Source of the DNA: Bacillus cereus ATCC 14579
GTDB lineage: Bacteria > Bacillota > Bacilli > Bacillales > Bacillaceae_G
Length of the DNA stretch: 64,000 nt
Direction: 5' to 3'
Assembly (NCBI RefSeq): GCF_000007825.1
Contig: NC_004722.1
Coordinates: 5,244,001-5,308,000 of the forward strand
Below, in pieces: positions 8,526 through 17,342 of this stretch. The first letter of the stretch is position 1. The number at the start of each line of letters is the position of its first letter. A model generated the notes under the pieces. That model did not search any database, was not told where the DNA came from, and saw only the letters and a list, made by a program, of their open reading frames with translations. The position numbers were made by a program, and so were the translations under genes.

Positions 8526-10637
8526 CTACATTGCTTCTTTTTTCTGTCCGATAACAGATCGTTCTAAAATCTCTGTCACATCAAGAGTTTGAACTTTCTC
8601 TTCTACCTCTTTCGCTTTCGTTCCATCACTGATCATCGTTAAGCAATATGGACAACCTGTACCGATAATGGATGGCTGTACAGCTAATGCTTGTTCTGTA
8701 CGAGCAACGTTAATACGAGAACCTGTTGTTTCTTCCATCCACATTAAGCCACCACCTGCGCCACAGCACATTCCAGTTTCACGGTTACGTGCCATTTCTA
8801 CAAGATTCACTCCAGGAATCGCTTTCAAAATGTCACGTGGCGCTTCATACACTTCGTTGTATCTTCCTAAATAACAGGAATCATGGTACGTAACTGTTTC
8901 TTCAATAGCGTGAACAGGCTTTAAGCGCCCTTCTTTCACCCACTGAGCTAACAATTCTGTATGATGATAGACTTCTGCTTGCAAGCCAAAGTCCGGATAC
9001 TCATTTTTAAATGTGTTATAAGCATGAGGATCAATCGTAACGATTTTCTTCACTCCTGCCTTTTCAAATTCTTCGATATTCTTTGTCGCCATCTCTTGGA
9101 ATACAAATTCATTTCCGAGGCGGCGTGGTGTATCTCCAGAATTCTTTTCTTTATTACCGAGAATTGCGAATGAAATACCTGCTTCGTTCATTAACTTCGC
9201 AAACGATATCGCAATCTTCTGACTACGATTGTCGTATGATCCCATTGAACCAACCCAGAATAAATACTCGAATTCCTCCCCAGCTTTTGATTTTTCTTTT
9301 ACAGTTGGAACTGTTACTTCGTCATCACCTTGGCGCCATGTTTCACGCTCTTTACGGTTCAGACCCCACGGATTCCCTTGACGCTCGATATTTGTCATCG
9401 CGCGTTGTGCTTCCGCGTCCATTTTTCCTTCTGTTAAAACGAGATATCGACGTAAATCAATAATTTTGTCAACATGCTCATTCATAACTGGGCATTGATC
9501 TTCACAGTTACGACACGTTGTACATGCCCAAATCTCTTCTTCTGTAATAACATCTCCGATTAAACTCGGATCGTAAGCGAGCGTTGTAGACGCTGATTCT
9601 TGTTGTCCTTTTCCAGCTGCCATCATCGCTAACTGATTTCCTTGTGTATTATTGAAGGCAACTACTGGAACCCACGGTGCTTTTGATGTTACCGCAGCTC
9701 CTTTATCAGTTAAATGATCGCGAAGTTTTAAAATTAAGTCCATCGGCGATAACAGTTTTCCTGTTCCTGTCGCCGGACACATATTTGTACAACGGCCACA
9801 CTCTACACAAGCGTATAAGTCAATAAGTTGATTTTGTCTAAAGTCTTCAATTTTACCAACACCAAATGTTTCTTGCGTTTCATCTTCAAAATCAATCTTT
9901 TCAAGCTTCCCTGGGTTTGAAAGACGACCGAAGAATACATTAGCTGGTCCTGCAATTAAATGCGCATGTTTTGATTGTGGAACATACACTAAAAACGTTA
10001 ACAAAATTAGTAAATGCACCCACCAAGAAAAATAGAACACTGAAATAGCTACGGTTTCATTTATCCCGCTAAAAACGTAAGCGATTGCAGAAGCAATTGG
10101 TTCACTCCATGAAAGCTCCTCGCCATGCCATATAAGTCCCATACCGTTACCAAGTAGCACAGAAATCATTAAGCCACCGATAAAGATAAGAACAAGACCT
10201 GATTTGAAGTTACGTTTTAAACGAACAAGCTTTTCTACATAACGTCTATGAAAAGCCCAAAATACTGCAATTAAAATAACAAGTGTGACAATTTCCTGGA
10301 AGAATGTAAATGCAGGGTATAGTGGTCCAAGTGGAAGATGTGATCCTGGTGCGAGTCCTTTCCAAACGAAGTCAATTGCTCCAAATTGGACAAGAATAAA
10401 TCCGTAAAAGAACATAACGTGAATGATGCCGCTTTTCTTATCTTTCAGCAGCTTTTTTTGACCGAAAACATTGACCTTAAGGAGATCCCAACGCTCTTTA
10501 AAACGACGGTCAAATTCAATTTTTTTTCCTAATTGTATGTAGGCCATTCTCGTCCGTATAAGATATACAAACAAATATCCTGCATAAGCAATAACAGCAA
10601 TGGCAGCCAGCCAATTAATGATCAGTAAGCTATTCAT
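8526..10637 (-). CDS. fadF: Membrane Fe-S oxidoreductase of beta-oxidation (FadF/YwjF)
   Basis: A 703-residue protein from ATG 10637 (AGGGG upstream; an in-frame ATG 17 codons earlier has no clear ribosome site). The N-terminal third holds about six membrane segments resembling the nitrate reductase gamma (heme b) fold. Two cysteine clusters, CVECGRCTNMCP and CTTCRNCEDQCP, bind 4Fe-4S centres. The C-terminal half has CCG-type domains of heterodisulfide reductases (CYLGRYN..., MCCGAGGGLMWME, TGCPYCLTMISDG). It probably passes electrons from acyl-CoA dehydrogenase or ETF to quinone. First gene of the beta-oxidation operon; named from B. subtilis fadF next to acdA. Confidence 0.9.
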   Translation of the reverse strand: MNSLLIINWLAAIAVIAYAGYLFVYLIRTRMAYIQLGKKIEFDRRFKERWDLLKVNVFGQKKLLKDKKSGIIHVMFFYGFILVQFGAIDFVWKGLAPGSHLPLGPLYPAFTFFQEIVTLVILIAVFWAFHRRYVEKLVRLKRNFKSGLVLIFIGGLMISVLLGNGMGLIWHGEELSWSEPIASAIAYVFSGINETVAISVFYFSWWVHLLILLTFLVYVPQSKHAHLIAGPANVFFGRLSNPGKLEKIDFEDETQETFGVGKIEDFRQNQLIDLYACVECGRCTNMCPATGTGKLLSPMDLILKLRDHLTDKGAAVTSKAPWVPVVAFNNTQGNQLAMMAAGKGQQESASTTLAYDPSLIGDVITEEEIWACTTCRNCEDQCPVMNEHVDKIIDLRRYLVLTEGKMDAEAQRAMTNIERQGNPWGLNRKERETWRQGDDEVTVPTVKEKSKAGEEFEYLFWVGSMGSYDNRSQKIAISFAKLMNEAGISFAILGNKEKNSGDTPRRLGNEFVFQEMATKNIEEFEKAGVKKIVTIDPHAYNTFKNEYPDFGLQAEVYHHTELLAQWVKEGRLKPVHAIEETVTYHDSCYLGRYNEVYEAPRDILKAIPGVNLVEMARNRETGMCCGAGGGLMWMEETTGSRINVARTEQALAVQPSIIGTGCPYCLTMISDGTKAKEVEEKVQTLDVTEILERSVIGQKKEAM

Positions 10638-10724
10638 TTTTATGCTACCCCTCTCTTTGTAAGCCCTCTTTCTTTTTTGAATCTTCAAAAATATATAATT
10701 TTCTGAATTATATCCCCTATCCCC

Positions 10725-10752
10725 ATTATATAATGAGTGAGCATTCAGTCAA
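10725..10752 (-). promoter_or_regulatory. Promoter of the beta-oxidation operon with FadR-box-like operator
   Basis: On the minus strand -35 TTGACT (10752-10747), a 16-base spacer and -10 TATAAT (10730-10725). The spacer and -35 are covered by TGAGTGAGCATTCAGTCA (10734-10751, written on +). This matches 14 of 17 defined positions of the B. subtilis FadR consensus (TGAATGAMTANTCATTCA, from memory). Binding there would block polymerase. Confidence 0.7.
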
Positions 10753-10810
10753 CAGTTTTTTGTTATAGAACAACACATTTTTTCATAAAGCTGTTTATTT
10801 CGGTGAAACT

Positions 10811-10965
10811 ATAAAGTGAAACTTTAATCAGCAGGGGTGGTTCATCCCCCGCTGATTATTAGTTGAACCAATCGGGCTTTTACGGGCAGTTGATTTCCAA
10901 ACTAGCTTCTGCTTATTCATCAATTTTTGAAATAGGAAGCTTACTGCCCGTTAAAGCGGGATAAA
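10811..10965. mobile_element. bcr1-like repeat, copy 1 (155 bp)
   Basis: The element runs from ATAAA to ATAAA (a 5-base direct repeat, TTTAT on the other strand) and measures 155 bp. It has internal inverted repeats: CAGCAGGGG/CCCCCGCTG and CGGGCAG/CTGCCCG. A related copy lies at 63101-63251. Size and TTTAT duplication fit my memory of the B. cereus-group bcr1 element. A fragment resembling its left end (GTGAACCTTTAATCAG) follows at 10966-10981. Apart from these, bases 10753-11083 show no gene. Confidence 0.75.
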
Positions 10966-11083
10966 GTGAACCTTTAATCAGTACAAGATCTATCCTCTAA
11001 AGAAATTTATAATAACAGCCGTGCTACCCGTATCATTTGTAACACACTGAAGGTGAAAAGAATGCGAAGGAGGGAATTCACTA

Positions 11084-12277
11084 ATGCTCTACTTATCTCT
11101 TTTGTTAATATCCGTTGCTCTTTGGATTACAATTGACCTTTCATACGGGAGACTTCTTCATTTAAAACGAGTAAGCTCTCGCACTTTCCCTTTACGTCAA
11201 AGTGATTTTCACCTTTATACATACGGGAAAGATTTGTATGACGCTTTATTTACTGATATAAAACAAGCACAGCATCACATTCATATTTTATTCTTCATTG
11301 TAAAAAACGATAAAATCAGTCGTGAATTTTTAAAATTGCTGATTGATAAGGCTCAGGAAGGAATTGAAGTACGACTTTTACTTGATCGATTTGGCAGCCA
11401 TTCTTTATCAAACGAAGCTATTCGCTCCCTGCAAAAACATGGTGTATCTTTTTCATTTTGTCATAAGGTAAAATTTCCTCTGCCTTTCTTTTCTGCCAAT
11501 CAACGAAATCATAGGAAAATTACAGTGATTGATGGGAAAACCGGCTATATCGGGGGATTTAATATCGGTGAAGAGTATCTAGGGCATAATGAATATTTAG
11601 GATTATGGCGAGACTACCATTTACGTCTTACAGGAGAAGGGGTTCAAGATTTACAAAAGCAATTTTTGCATGACTGGTTTGATGATACGAAACAAAATTT
11701 ATTAGATGCTTCTCTTTATTTTCCAAAACAAAACCCAGGTACCATCCTGCATCAATTTATTCCGACTGATGGGGCTTATTTACAGCATACTTTTTTACAT
11801 TTAATTAACGCGGCAAAAAAAGAAATCTGTATCGGTACACCATATTTCATTCCTGGAAAAAAAATTATGAATGCCTTATTAAAAGCAAGAGAAAGAGGGG
11901 TTCAAATCACAATTCTTGTTCCAGAAAAAGCTGATCACCCTCTTGTTCGAGAAGCCAAATTTCCGTACTGCCGAAAATTAATACAGGCGGGTTGCAATAT
12001 TTATGCATTTCAACAAGGTTTTTTTCACGCCAAAATTATTATAGTAGACGATGATATTTGCGATATCGGAACAGCAAACTTTGATATGAGAAGTTTATAT
12101 ATTAACCATGAAATAAACTGCCTGTTATATAATAAACATTTCATTCAAACAGTAAAAAAGAAATTCCATGAAGATCTAGATAATGCATCTGTACTTTCCT
12201 ATAGCGATGTAAACCCGCCTTCTCTTATCGATAGAGGAAAGGAATGGATTGGAACAATATTTGCTTTCTTTTTATAG
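11084..12277 (+). CDS. ywjE: Cardiolipin synthase-like phospholipase D family protein
   Basis: A PLD-superfamily protein, 397 residues, with one N-terminal membrane helix (about 1-20) and two HKD motifs: NHRKITVIDGKTGYIGG (about 145-160) and HAKIIIVDDDICDIGTANFD (about 322-341). Together they form one active site that transfers phosphatidyl groups to make cardiolipin. It has only one membrane segment, whereas most bacterial Cls have two; this fits B. subtilis YwjE, which also precedes uvsE. AGGAGGGAATTCACT precedes the ATG. Its 3' end is followed closely by uvsE, suggesting co-transcription. Confidence 0.88.
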   Translation: MLYLSLLLISVALWITIDLSYGRLLHLKRVSSRTFPLRQSDFHLYTYGKDLYDALFTDIKQAQHHIHILFFIVKNDKISREFLKLLIDKAQEGIEVRLLLDRFGSHSLSNEAIRSLQKHGVSFSFCHKVKFPLPFFSANQRNHRKITVIDGKTGYIGGFNIGEEYLGHNEYLGLWRDYHLRLTGEGVQDLQKQFLHDWFDDTKQNLLDASLYFPKQNPGTILHQFIPTDGAYLQHTFLHLINAAKKEICIGTPYFIPGKKIMNALLKARERGVQITILVPEKADHPLVREAKFPYCRKLIQAGCNIYAFQQGFFHAKIIIVDDDICDIGTANFDMRSLYINHEINCLLYNKHFIQTVKKKFHEDLDNASVLSYSDVNPPSLIDRGKEWIGTIFAFFL

Positions 12278-12309
12278 GAAAGACAATGAATAAAAGAGGT
12301 GTATCTCAT

Positions 12310-13263
12310 ATGCTTATACGGTTTGGATATGTCTCACATGCAATGGCACTCTGGGACTGTTCTCCTGCCAAAACAATGACGTTTACAAGCTTTAAGAAAC
12401 TCAGCAAGCAAGAGCGAGAAGACAAACTGTACCATGTTATAAGGCAAAATTTAGAGCACACAATACGTATCCTTCATTACAATATAGCGCATGAAATCCC
12501 ACTATATCGCCTATCGTCTTCCATCGTCCCACTTGCAACACATCCCGAAGTCGAGTTTGACTATATTGGGGTATTCACACCACTTTGGCGTAAAATAGGG
12601 GCTTTAATTAAAGAACACAATTTACGAATAAGTTTTCATCCAAATCAATTTACGCTATTTACAAGCGACAAGCCACATATTACTACTAACGCTATTACGG
12701 ATATGACTTATCATTATAAAATATTGGATGCTATAGGCATTGCAGATTCTTCTTACATTAATATTCATGTAGGTGGAGCCTATGGAAATAAAGAAAAGGC
12801 AATTGAGCGCTTCCATGAAAACATAAAAAAACTTCCTACACATATAAAAAAACAAATGACTCTTGAAAATGATGATAAAACCTATACAACCGCTGAAACT
12901 TTATCAATTTGCCAAAAAGAAAATATTCCATTTGTATTTGATTATCATCATCATATGGCCAATCTTTGCGAGGAACCACTAGAAGAGTTGCTTCCTGCAA
13001 TTTTTGAAACTTGGTCACATACAAATATCTCTCCTAAAGTTCACATTTCCTCCCCGAGATCGGAAAAAGAATTTAGGGCTCATGCTGAATATATCGATTT
13101 AGAGTTTATTAAGCCTTTCTTACACATTGCAAAAAAACACAATCATAATTTCGATATTATGATTGAAAGTAAACAAAAAGACTTAGCACTATTCCAATTA
13201 ATAGATGAACTTTCTGCTATAAGAGGAATTAAAAGAATAAGTGGTGCAATGTTACAGTGGTAA
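12310..13263 (+). CDS. uvsE: UV DNA damage endonuclease
   Basis: UvdE-family endonuclease, 317 residues from ATG 12310, with GAGGTG 8 bases upstream. It nicks DNA 5' of UV photoproducts. The TIM-barrel signatures are visible: MLIRFGYVSHAMALWDCSPAK at the start, ISFHPNQFTLF, YINIHVGGAYGNKEKAIERF, TLENDDKTYT, VFDYHHHM and MIESKQKDLAL. These supply the His, Glu and Asp metal ligands. Same order (ywjE then uvsE) as B. subtilis. The longer open frame from 12244 overlaps ywjE and lacks a better ribosome site. Confidence 0.93.
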   Translation: MLIRFGYVSHAMALWDCSPAKTMTFTSFKKLSKQEREDKLYHVIRQNLEHTIRILHYNIAHEIPLYRLSSSIVPLATHPEVEFDYIGVFTPLWRKIGALIKEHNLRISFHPNQFTLFTSDKPHITTNAITDMTYHYKILDAIGIADSSYINIHVGGAYGNKEKAIERFHENIKKLPTHIKKQMTLENDDKTYTTAETLSICQKENIPFVFDYHHHMANLCEEPLEELLPAIFETWSHTNISPKVHISSPRSEKEFRAHAEYIDLEFIKPFLHIAKKHNHNFDIMIESKQKDLALFQLIDELSAIRGIKRISGAMLQW

Positions 13264-13386
13264 ATTGTAACTTTGCACCATTTTTTCAAAAAAGTAATTT
13301 TTATAGTAAAAAACATCCTATTTTATATGCTATTATTTAAATTAGCATTCCCTCGAGATTCAACTTTATTGAAACGGAGTCATAAT

Positions 13387-16066
13387 ATGATTAATCAAAA
13401 AAAATATGTACAATTTGTCATAATATACATATCTATATTTGCTCTTTGGATACTCTTTATTCCAAATGAATCGCATATAAAGGAGATTGGAATTCTTTTC
13501 TTATTCTGTTTCGCTGCACTTTTTTCTTGTCACTGTTTATATAAAGCTATTAAGAGAATGAAACGCAGCGATAAACTATTTTGGATTTTATTACTATGTA
13601 CTTGCCTATGTGGGTTAGTTATGGAGATAACCCTATTTCTTAGTTCACTTTCTATACATGATCAATCTATATTTTCATATAAAGCATTACCTTTTTTTAT
13701 CATACAATATATTTTGCTCTTTGTTGGATTTGCTATAAAGTTTATAAAAAATTATTCTATTAAGGGGCTTTCTCAATTTTCATTCGATAGCATCTTTATT
13801 ATTATTATGAACATTTATTTCACCTTAACTTTTATCTTAGACCTTTCAAGCTTCCGCATGTTAACAAAGGATACTTGGATTTTAATTGGGTATTTCATTG
13901 CACAATCATTAGTAATTTACGCCGTTATTAGCCTATATAGAAGAGAACAATATTCTTCTAGTAGAATTGCATTAATTATCGGTTTCACTATTATACTCGT
14001 ATACGGTTATATTCATCTGTTTCAATTGAATTTTGGGATGAAAACTTCTGCTGAAATTAATTATTTAATACACACTGCTTCTATTTTATTAATTGGACTT
14101 TCTTCCATACTATATATTTTAGATAAACCAATGCAGCATGAAACGAAAACAAAATATTATCGATTCGATTATGTACGTTTTATACTACCTTATTTTAGTA
14201 TAATTATTACTTTTTCTTTTATTATCATTCAACCTTGGGATGATAAATTCATGTTAATCGGTCTCGTATTATCACTTATTTTGTTATTCTTGCGGCAACT
14301 TTACATGTGGAAAGATAATCAAGCACTAATTCATACATATGAACAGTTGACTACACAACTAGAGGACGAAGTTGAAGAAGGTGCATTTGCATTATCAAAA
14401 AGTGAACAACGTTATAAATCTTTATTCGAGGACCATCCCGATGCCGTTTTCTCTTTAAATATGAATGGCATTTTTCAACAATCTAATAAGGCGTGCGAAA
14501 GCTTATTTACTGCCTATTATTGCGAAGTGGCAAGCTATTCTCTGGTACACTTCATTGATTCAAAAGACCACGAACTACTAAAGAAGGCTTTACAAATTAC
14601 AAAGGAAGGTAGGCCACAAACGTTAGAAGTTCGTACAAAAGAACAAGAAGGCTATTATTATTATCTCCATATTACACTTATCCCTACTTTTATAAACAAA
14701 GAAGTGGTCGGAATGTTTGGGATAGCACGTGATATTACCACCTTATATGAAAAACAAAAACAAGTAGAACATTTAGCCTTTCACGATGCACTTACTGGAT
14801 TACCAAATCGTCGAAAGTTCGAAAAAGATTTAAAAGCCATTTTAAATACAGCCCAAACTAACGCAAATGATGTCGCCGTCATATTCCTTGATTTAGATCG
14901 ATTTAAAAAAATTAACGATAGACTTGGCCATGACGTTGGAGATTTATTATTAATTGAAGTAGCAAAAAGATTACGCGGTTGCTTGCGTTCAAAAGATATC
15001 GTCGCTCGCCAAGGTGGAGATGAGTTTACAATTCTATTACCAGAAATGTACTCAGAAAAAAGTGCAATTTTTATAGCTGAACAGATTTTAACTATTTTAA
15101 ACAAACCATTCTTCATTCAAGGCGAAGAACTCTCTATTACACCAAGTATCGGAATTGCGATGTACCCTGATTATGGAACTGATGTAAATGAGTTAATGAA
15201 AAATGCTGATATGGCTATGTATCGTGCGAAAGCAAATGGAAAAAACAGATTTGTTTTCTTCTCAAAAGAAATGAGTATCGCTCAAAATGAAATTCAATTC
15301 TTAGAAGGTGAACTTTCAAAAGCATTACAACAAAATGAATTTTTCCTTGAATACCAGCCACAAGTAAGCACAAAAACAAAACAAATTATCGGTTTTGAAG
15401 CATTAATACGTTGGAAGCATCCAAAACTCGGTATCGTATCTCCTGCCCAATTTATCCCTCTAGCAGAGGAAACTGGTTTTATTATTGAACTTGGCAATTG
15501 GATTTTACGTACTGCTTGTTTAGAGGCAAAAAGATGGCATAATCAAGGTTTCTCTCACTTAAAAGTTGGTGTAAATTTATCTGTTGTTCAATTTAACCAT
15601 GCAGATTTAATCCCAACTATTTCAAAGGTATTGGAAGAAACAGAACTGAAACCAGAAGCCACTAGATATTGAAATTACGGAAAGCATCGCAATTAATCAA
15701 AATCAATCTGTAGTTGCAAAACTAGAACAACTTCAAAATCTCGGTATTCAAATTTCAATCGACGACTTTGGAACTGGTTATAGTTCTTTAGCTTATTTAA
15801 CAAAATATCCAATCAACACATTAAAAATCGCTCGAGAGTTTATTTGTGGAATTACAACTAGCCCTTTAGAAGAAGCAATTGTCTCTTCCATTATTACACT
15901 ATCAAAACAACTAAATTTAGAAGTGATTGCAGAAGGTGTAGAAACGGAAGAAGAATGGGAATTTTTACATAAACAAAATTGTGATCACATTCAAGGATTC
16001 TTTATTAGCAAACCTGTTTCTAGTAAAGACGTTTGGATGTTACTCCATAAAAAAACAACCGCCTAA
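13387..16066 (+). CDS. Membrane PAS-GGDEF-EAL cyclic-di-GMP protein, frameshifted in the EAL domain
   Basis: A bifunctional-looking c-di-GMP enzyme. About nine hydrophobic segments occupy residues 1-310, then a coiled linker, a PAS domain (RYKSLFEDHPDAVFSLNMNG), a GGDEF domain with intact GGDEF in ARQGGDEFTIL, and an EAL domain starting with GFEALIRWKHP. The continuous frame stops at 15672. Dropping one base near 15659-15661 restores LDIEITESIAIN..., IDDFGTGYSSLAYL, and IAEGVETEEE, ending at 16066 (892 residues). As read, the EAL domain is cut in half, so phosphodiesterase activity would be lost while cyclase activity could remain. The start at 13387 has GGAG upstream; the frame is open from 13273. 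Confidence 0.85.
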
Positions 16067-16085
16067 GTAAGACGGTTGTTTTTTA
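16054..16085. terminator. Terminator at the GGDEF-EAL / papR junction
   Basis: AACAACCG (16054-16061) pairs with CGGTTGTT (16073-16080) followed by T-tract. It overlaps the stop codon of the GGDEF-EAL gene and abuts the stop of the convergent papR gene; both strands can use it. Confidence 0.75.
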
Positions 16086-16229
16086 ATATTCAAAAGGTAA
16101 ATCTTTAGCTAATTGTACCTCTTGATCGTTATGAGAAATTATATGGCTTTTCTCTAATGCCGTATCGCCTAATGAAATACCCCATGCCATCGCTAACGTT
16201 AATAAACTACCAATAAGTAATTTCTTCAT
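16083..16229 (-). CDS. papR: PapR signalling peptide precursor of PlcR
   Basis: A 48-residue pre-peptide starting MKKLLIGSLLTLAMAWG (signal peptide) and ending AKDLPFEY. In the B. cereus group PapR is secreted, cut to a C-terminal heptapeptide and pentapeptide, re-imported by the oligopeptide permease, and binds PlcR. Length, signal sequence and location downstream of plcR are exactly as expected. The C-terminus here (KDLPFEY) differs from the ADLPFEF-, SDMPFEF-, NEVPFEF- and SDLPFEH-like forms I recall, so strain-specific signalling is likely. A consensus PlcR box lies at 16284-16299, upstream of its start. Confidence 0.93.
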   Translation of the reverse strand: MKKLLIGSLLTLAMAWGISLGDTALEKSHIISHNDQEVQLAKDLPFEY

Positions 16230-16283
16230 ATTCCATCACCCACATTTTTTATTTTAATATATCATGAAAATTTATCTCTATTA

Positions 16284-16299
16284 TATGCAATTATGCATA
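16284..16299. promoter_or_regulatory. PlcR box upstream of papR
   Basis: TATGCAATTATGCATA matches the PlcR consensus TATGNAN4TNCATA at every defined position. It lies between plcR and papR, which implies papR has its own PlcR-dependent promoter as described in the group. Confidence 0.92.
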
Positions 16300-16316
16300 C
16301 CCATTTTTTAGGATAT

Positions 16317-17174
16317 TTATCTACTGATTTTATTTACGAGAGCTTCTTTATATGTATGCATTTCTAATATATCAAAAAAGAAGCTTGCCTTTTTATATGC
16401 ATCTTCAACCTCTGCCCCATCGTACTCCAACTTCCCTAGGCATTCACCTCTTTGATAATATAGCTGTCCAATTAATGCCATACTATTAATTCGGCATGAT
16501 ATTTCAATCGCTTTATTTACTTGATAAAGTGACTCTTCATATTGATTATCTAAATATAATGCTTTCGCATGATTATATCTTACCTTCACTTCAAATTCTT
16601 CATTATCATGCAATACCTCTAATTGTTTTAATATATCTTCAAATAACTCAATACTCTTCTTAAAATAGCTATTTTCAGCATAAATATTTGCAATCGCATT
16701 TTCTATATAAAGATTTTGGTATACGTCTATTCCAGCTAACTGTTGATTTAACAATTTTTTTAATTCTAAAATACAATATTCGTAATCGATTTTCTTTAAT
16801 ATGTAAGCTGCTACATGATATTGCCATTGAAGAAATTGCTGGAATTCAGGATGATATTCTTCCTTTTTCAGCTCATTCCATACTTTATTATAAATTTCTT
16901 TATATCTTTTTTGCTTACAAAGCATAATGATTTGATCTTTAAACTGTTTTTTTCTTTCAATATCGGAATAAATGAGTACCTCATAAAAATGAATAATAGG
17001 AACTTGTAATTTTGCTGCGATACCTTGCAATATATCCATACTTGGGTATACCGCACCCGATTCAATTCTACTCACTTCCGATTGATGACATATATTATCG
17101 GATAACTGTTTCTGTGTTAATCCTCTCATCACCCTAATTTTCTTAATTTCACTTCCTAATTTTTCTGCGTGCAT
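16317..17174 (-). CDS. plcR: PlcR, quorum-sensing virulence regulator
   Basis: Full-length PlcR, 285 residues, of the RNPP (Rgg/NprR/PlcR/PrgX) family. The N-terminal Cro/CI helix-turn-helix (about 7-60) contains GLTQKQLSDNICHQSEVSRIESG. The remainder is a string of TPR helices (about 75-285) that bind PapR, including YNHAKALYLDNQYEESLYQVNKAIEI. With bound PapR it activates genes for secreted toxins and degradative enzymes. No nonsense mutation is present, unlike B. anthracis. It is divergent from nprB with one PlcR box between (17256-17271), consistent with autoregulation, and followed by papR. Confidence 0.97.
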   Translation of the reverse strand: MHAEKLGSEIKKIRVMRGLTQKQLSDNICHQSEVSRIESGAVYPSMDILQGIAAKLQVPIIHFYEVLIYSDIERKKQFKDQIIMLCKQKRYKEIYNKVWNELKKEEYHPEFQQFLQWQYHVAAYILKKIDYEYCILELKKLLNQQLAGIDVYQNLYIENAIANIYAENSYFKKSIELFEDILKQLEVLHDNEEFEVKVRYNHAKALYLDNQYEESLYQVNKAIEISCRINSMALIGQLYYQRGECLGKLEYDGAEVEDAYKKASFFFDILEMHTYKEALVNKISR

Positions 17175-17255
17175 ACTTACTCACCATCCCATTAGAACAA
17201 TCTAATTTTTTGAGTTGTCATACCACTACAATAATGTGAATTCGACAATTTTTGA

Positions 17256-17271
17256 TATGAAATAATGCATA
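17256..17271. promoter_or_regulatory. PlcR box between plcR and nprB
   Basis: TATGAAATAATGCATA fits TATGNAN4TNCATA completely. It is 72 bases before the nprB start and 82 before the plcR start. AT-rich -10-like sequence (TATATATAAAAT) lies just downstream toward nprB. It may serve both divergent genes. Confidence 0.92.
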
Positions 17272-17342
17272 ATATATATAAAATTCGGCAAATTTTTCAT
17301 ACAATTCATCTCACATACAATAATAGATTAGGAGTGTTATAG

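Noticed and set aside
16317..17174. NprR rather than PlcR
   Set aside because: Length of 285 residues, the PapR-type (not NprX-type) peptide downstream, and PlcR boxes on both sides fit PlcR; NprR is about 420 residues.
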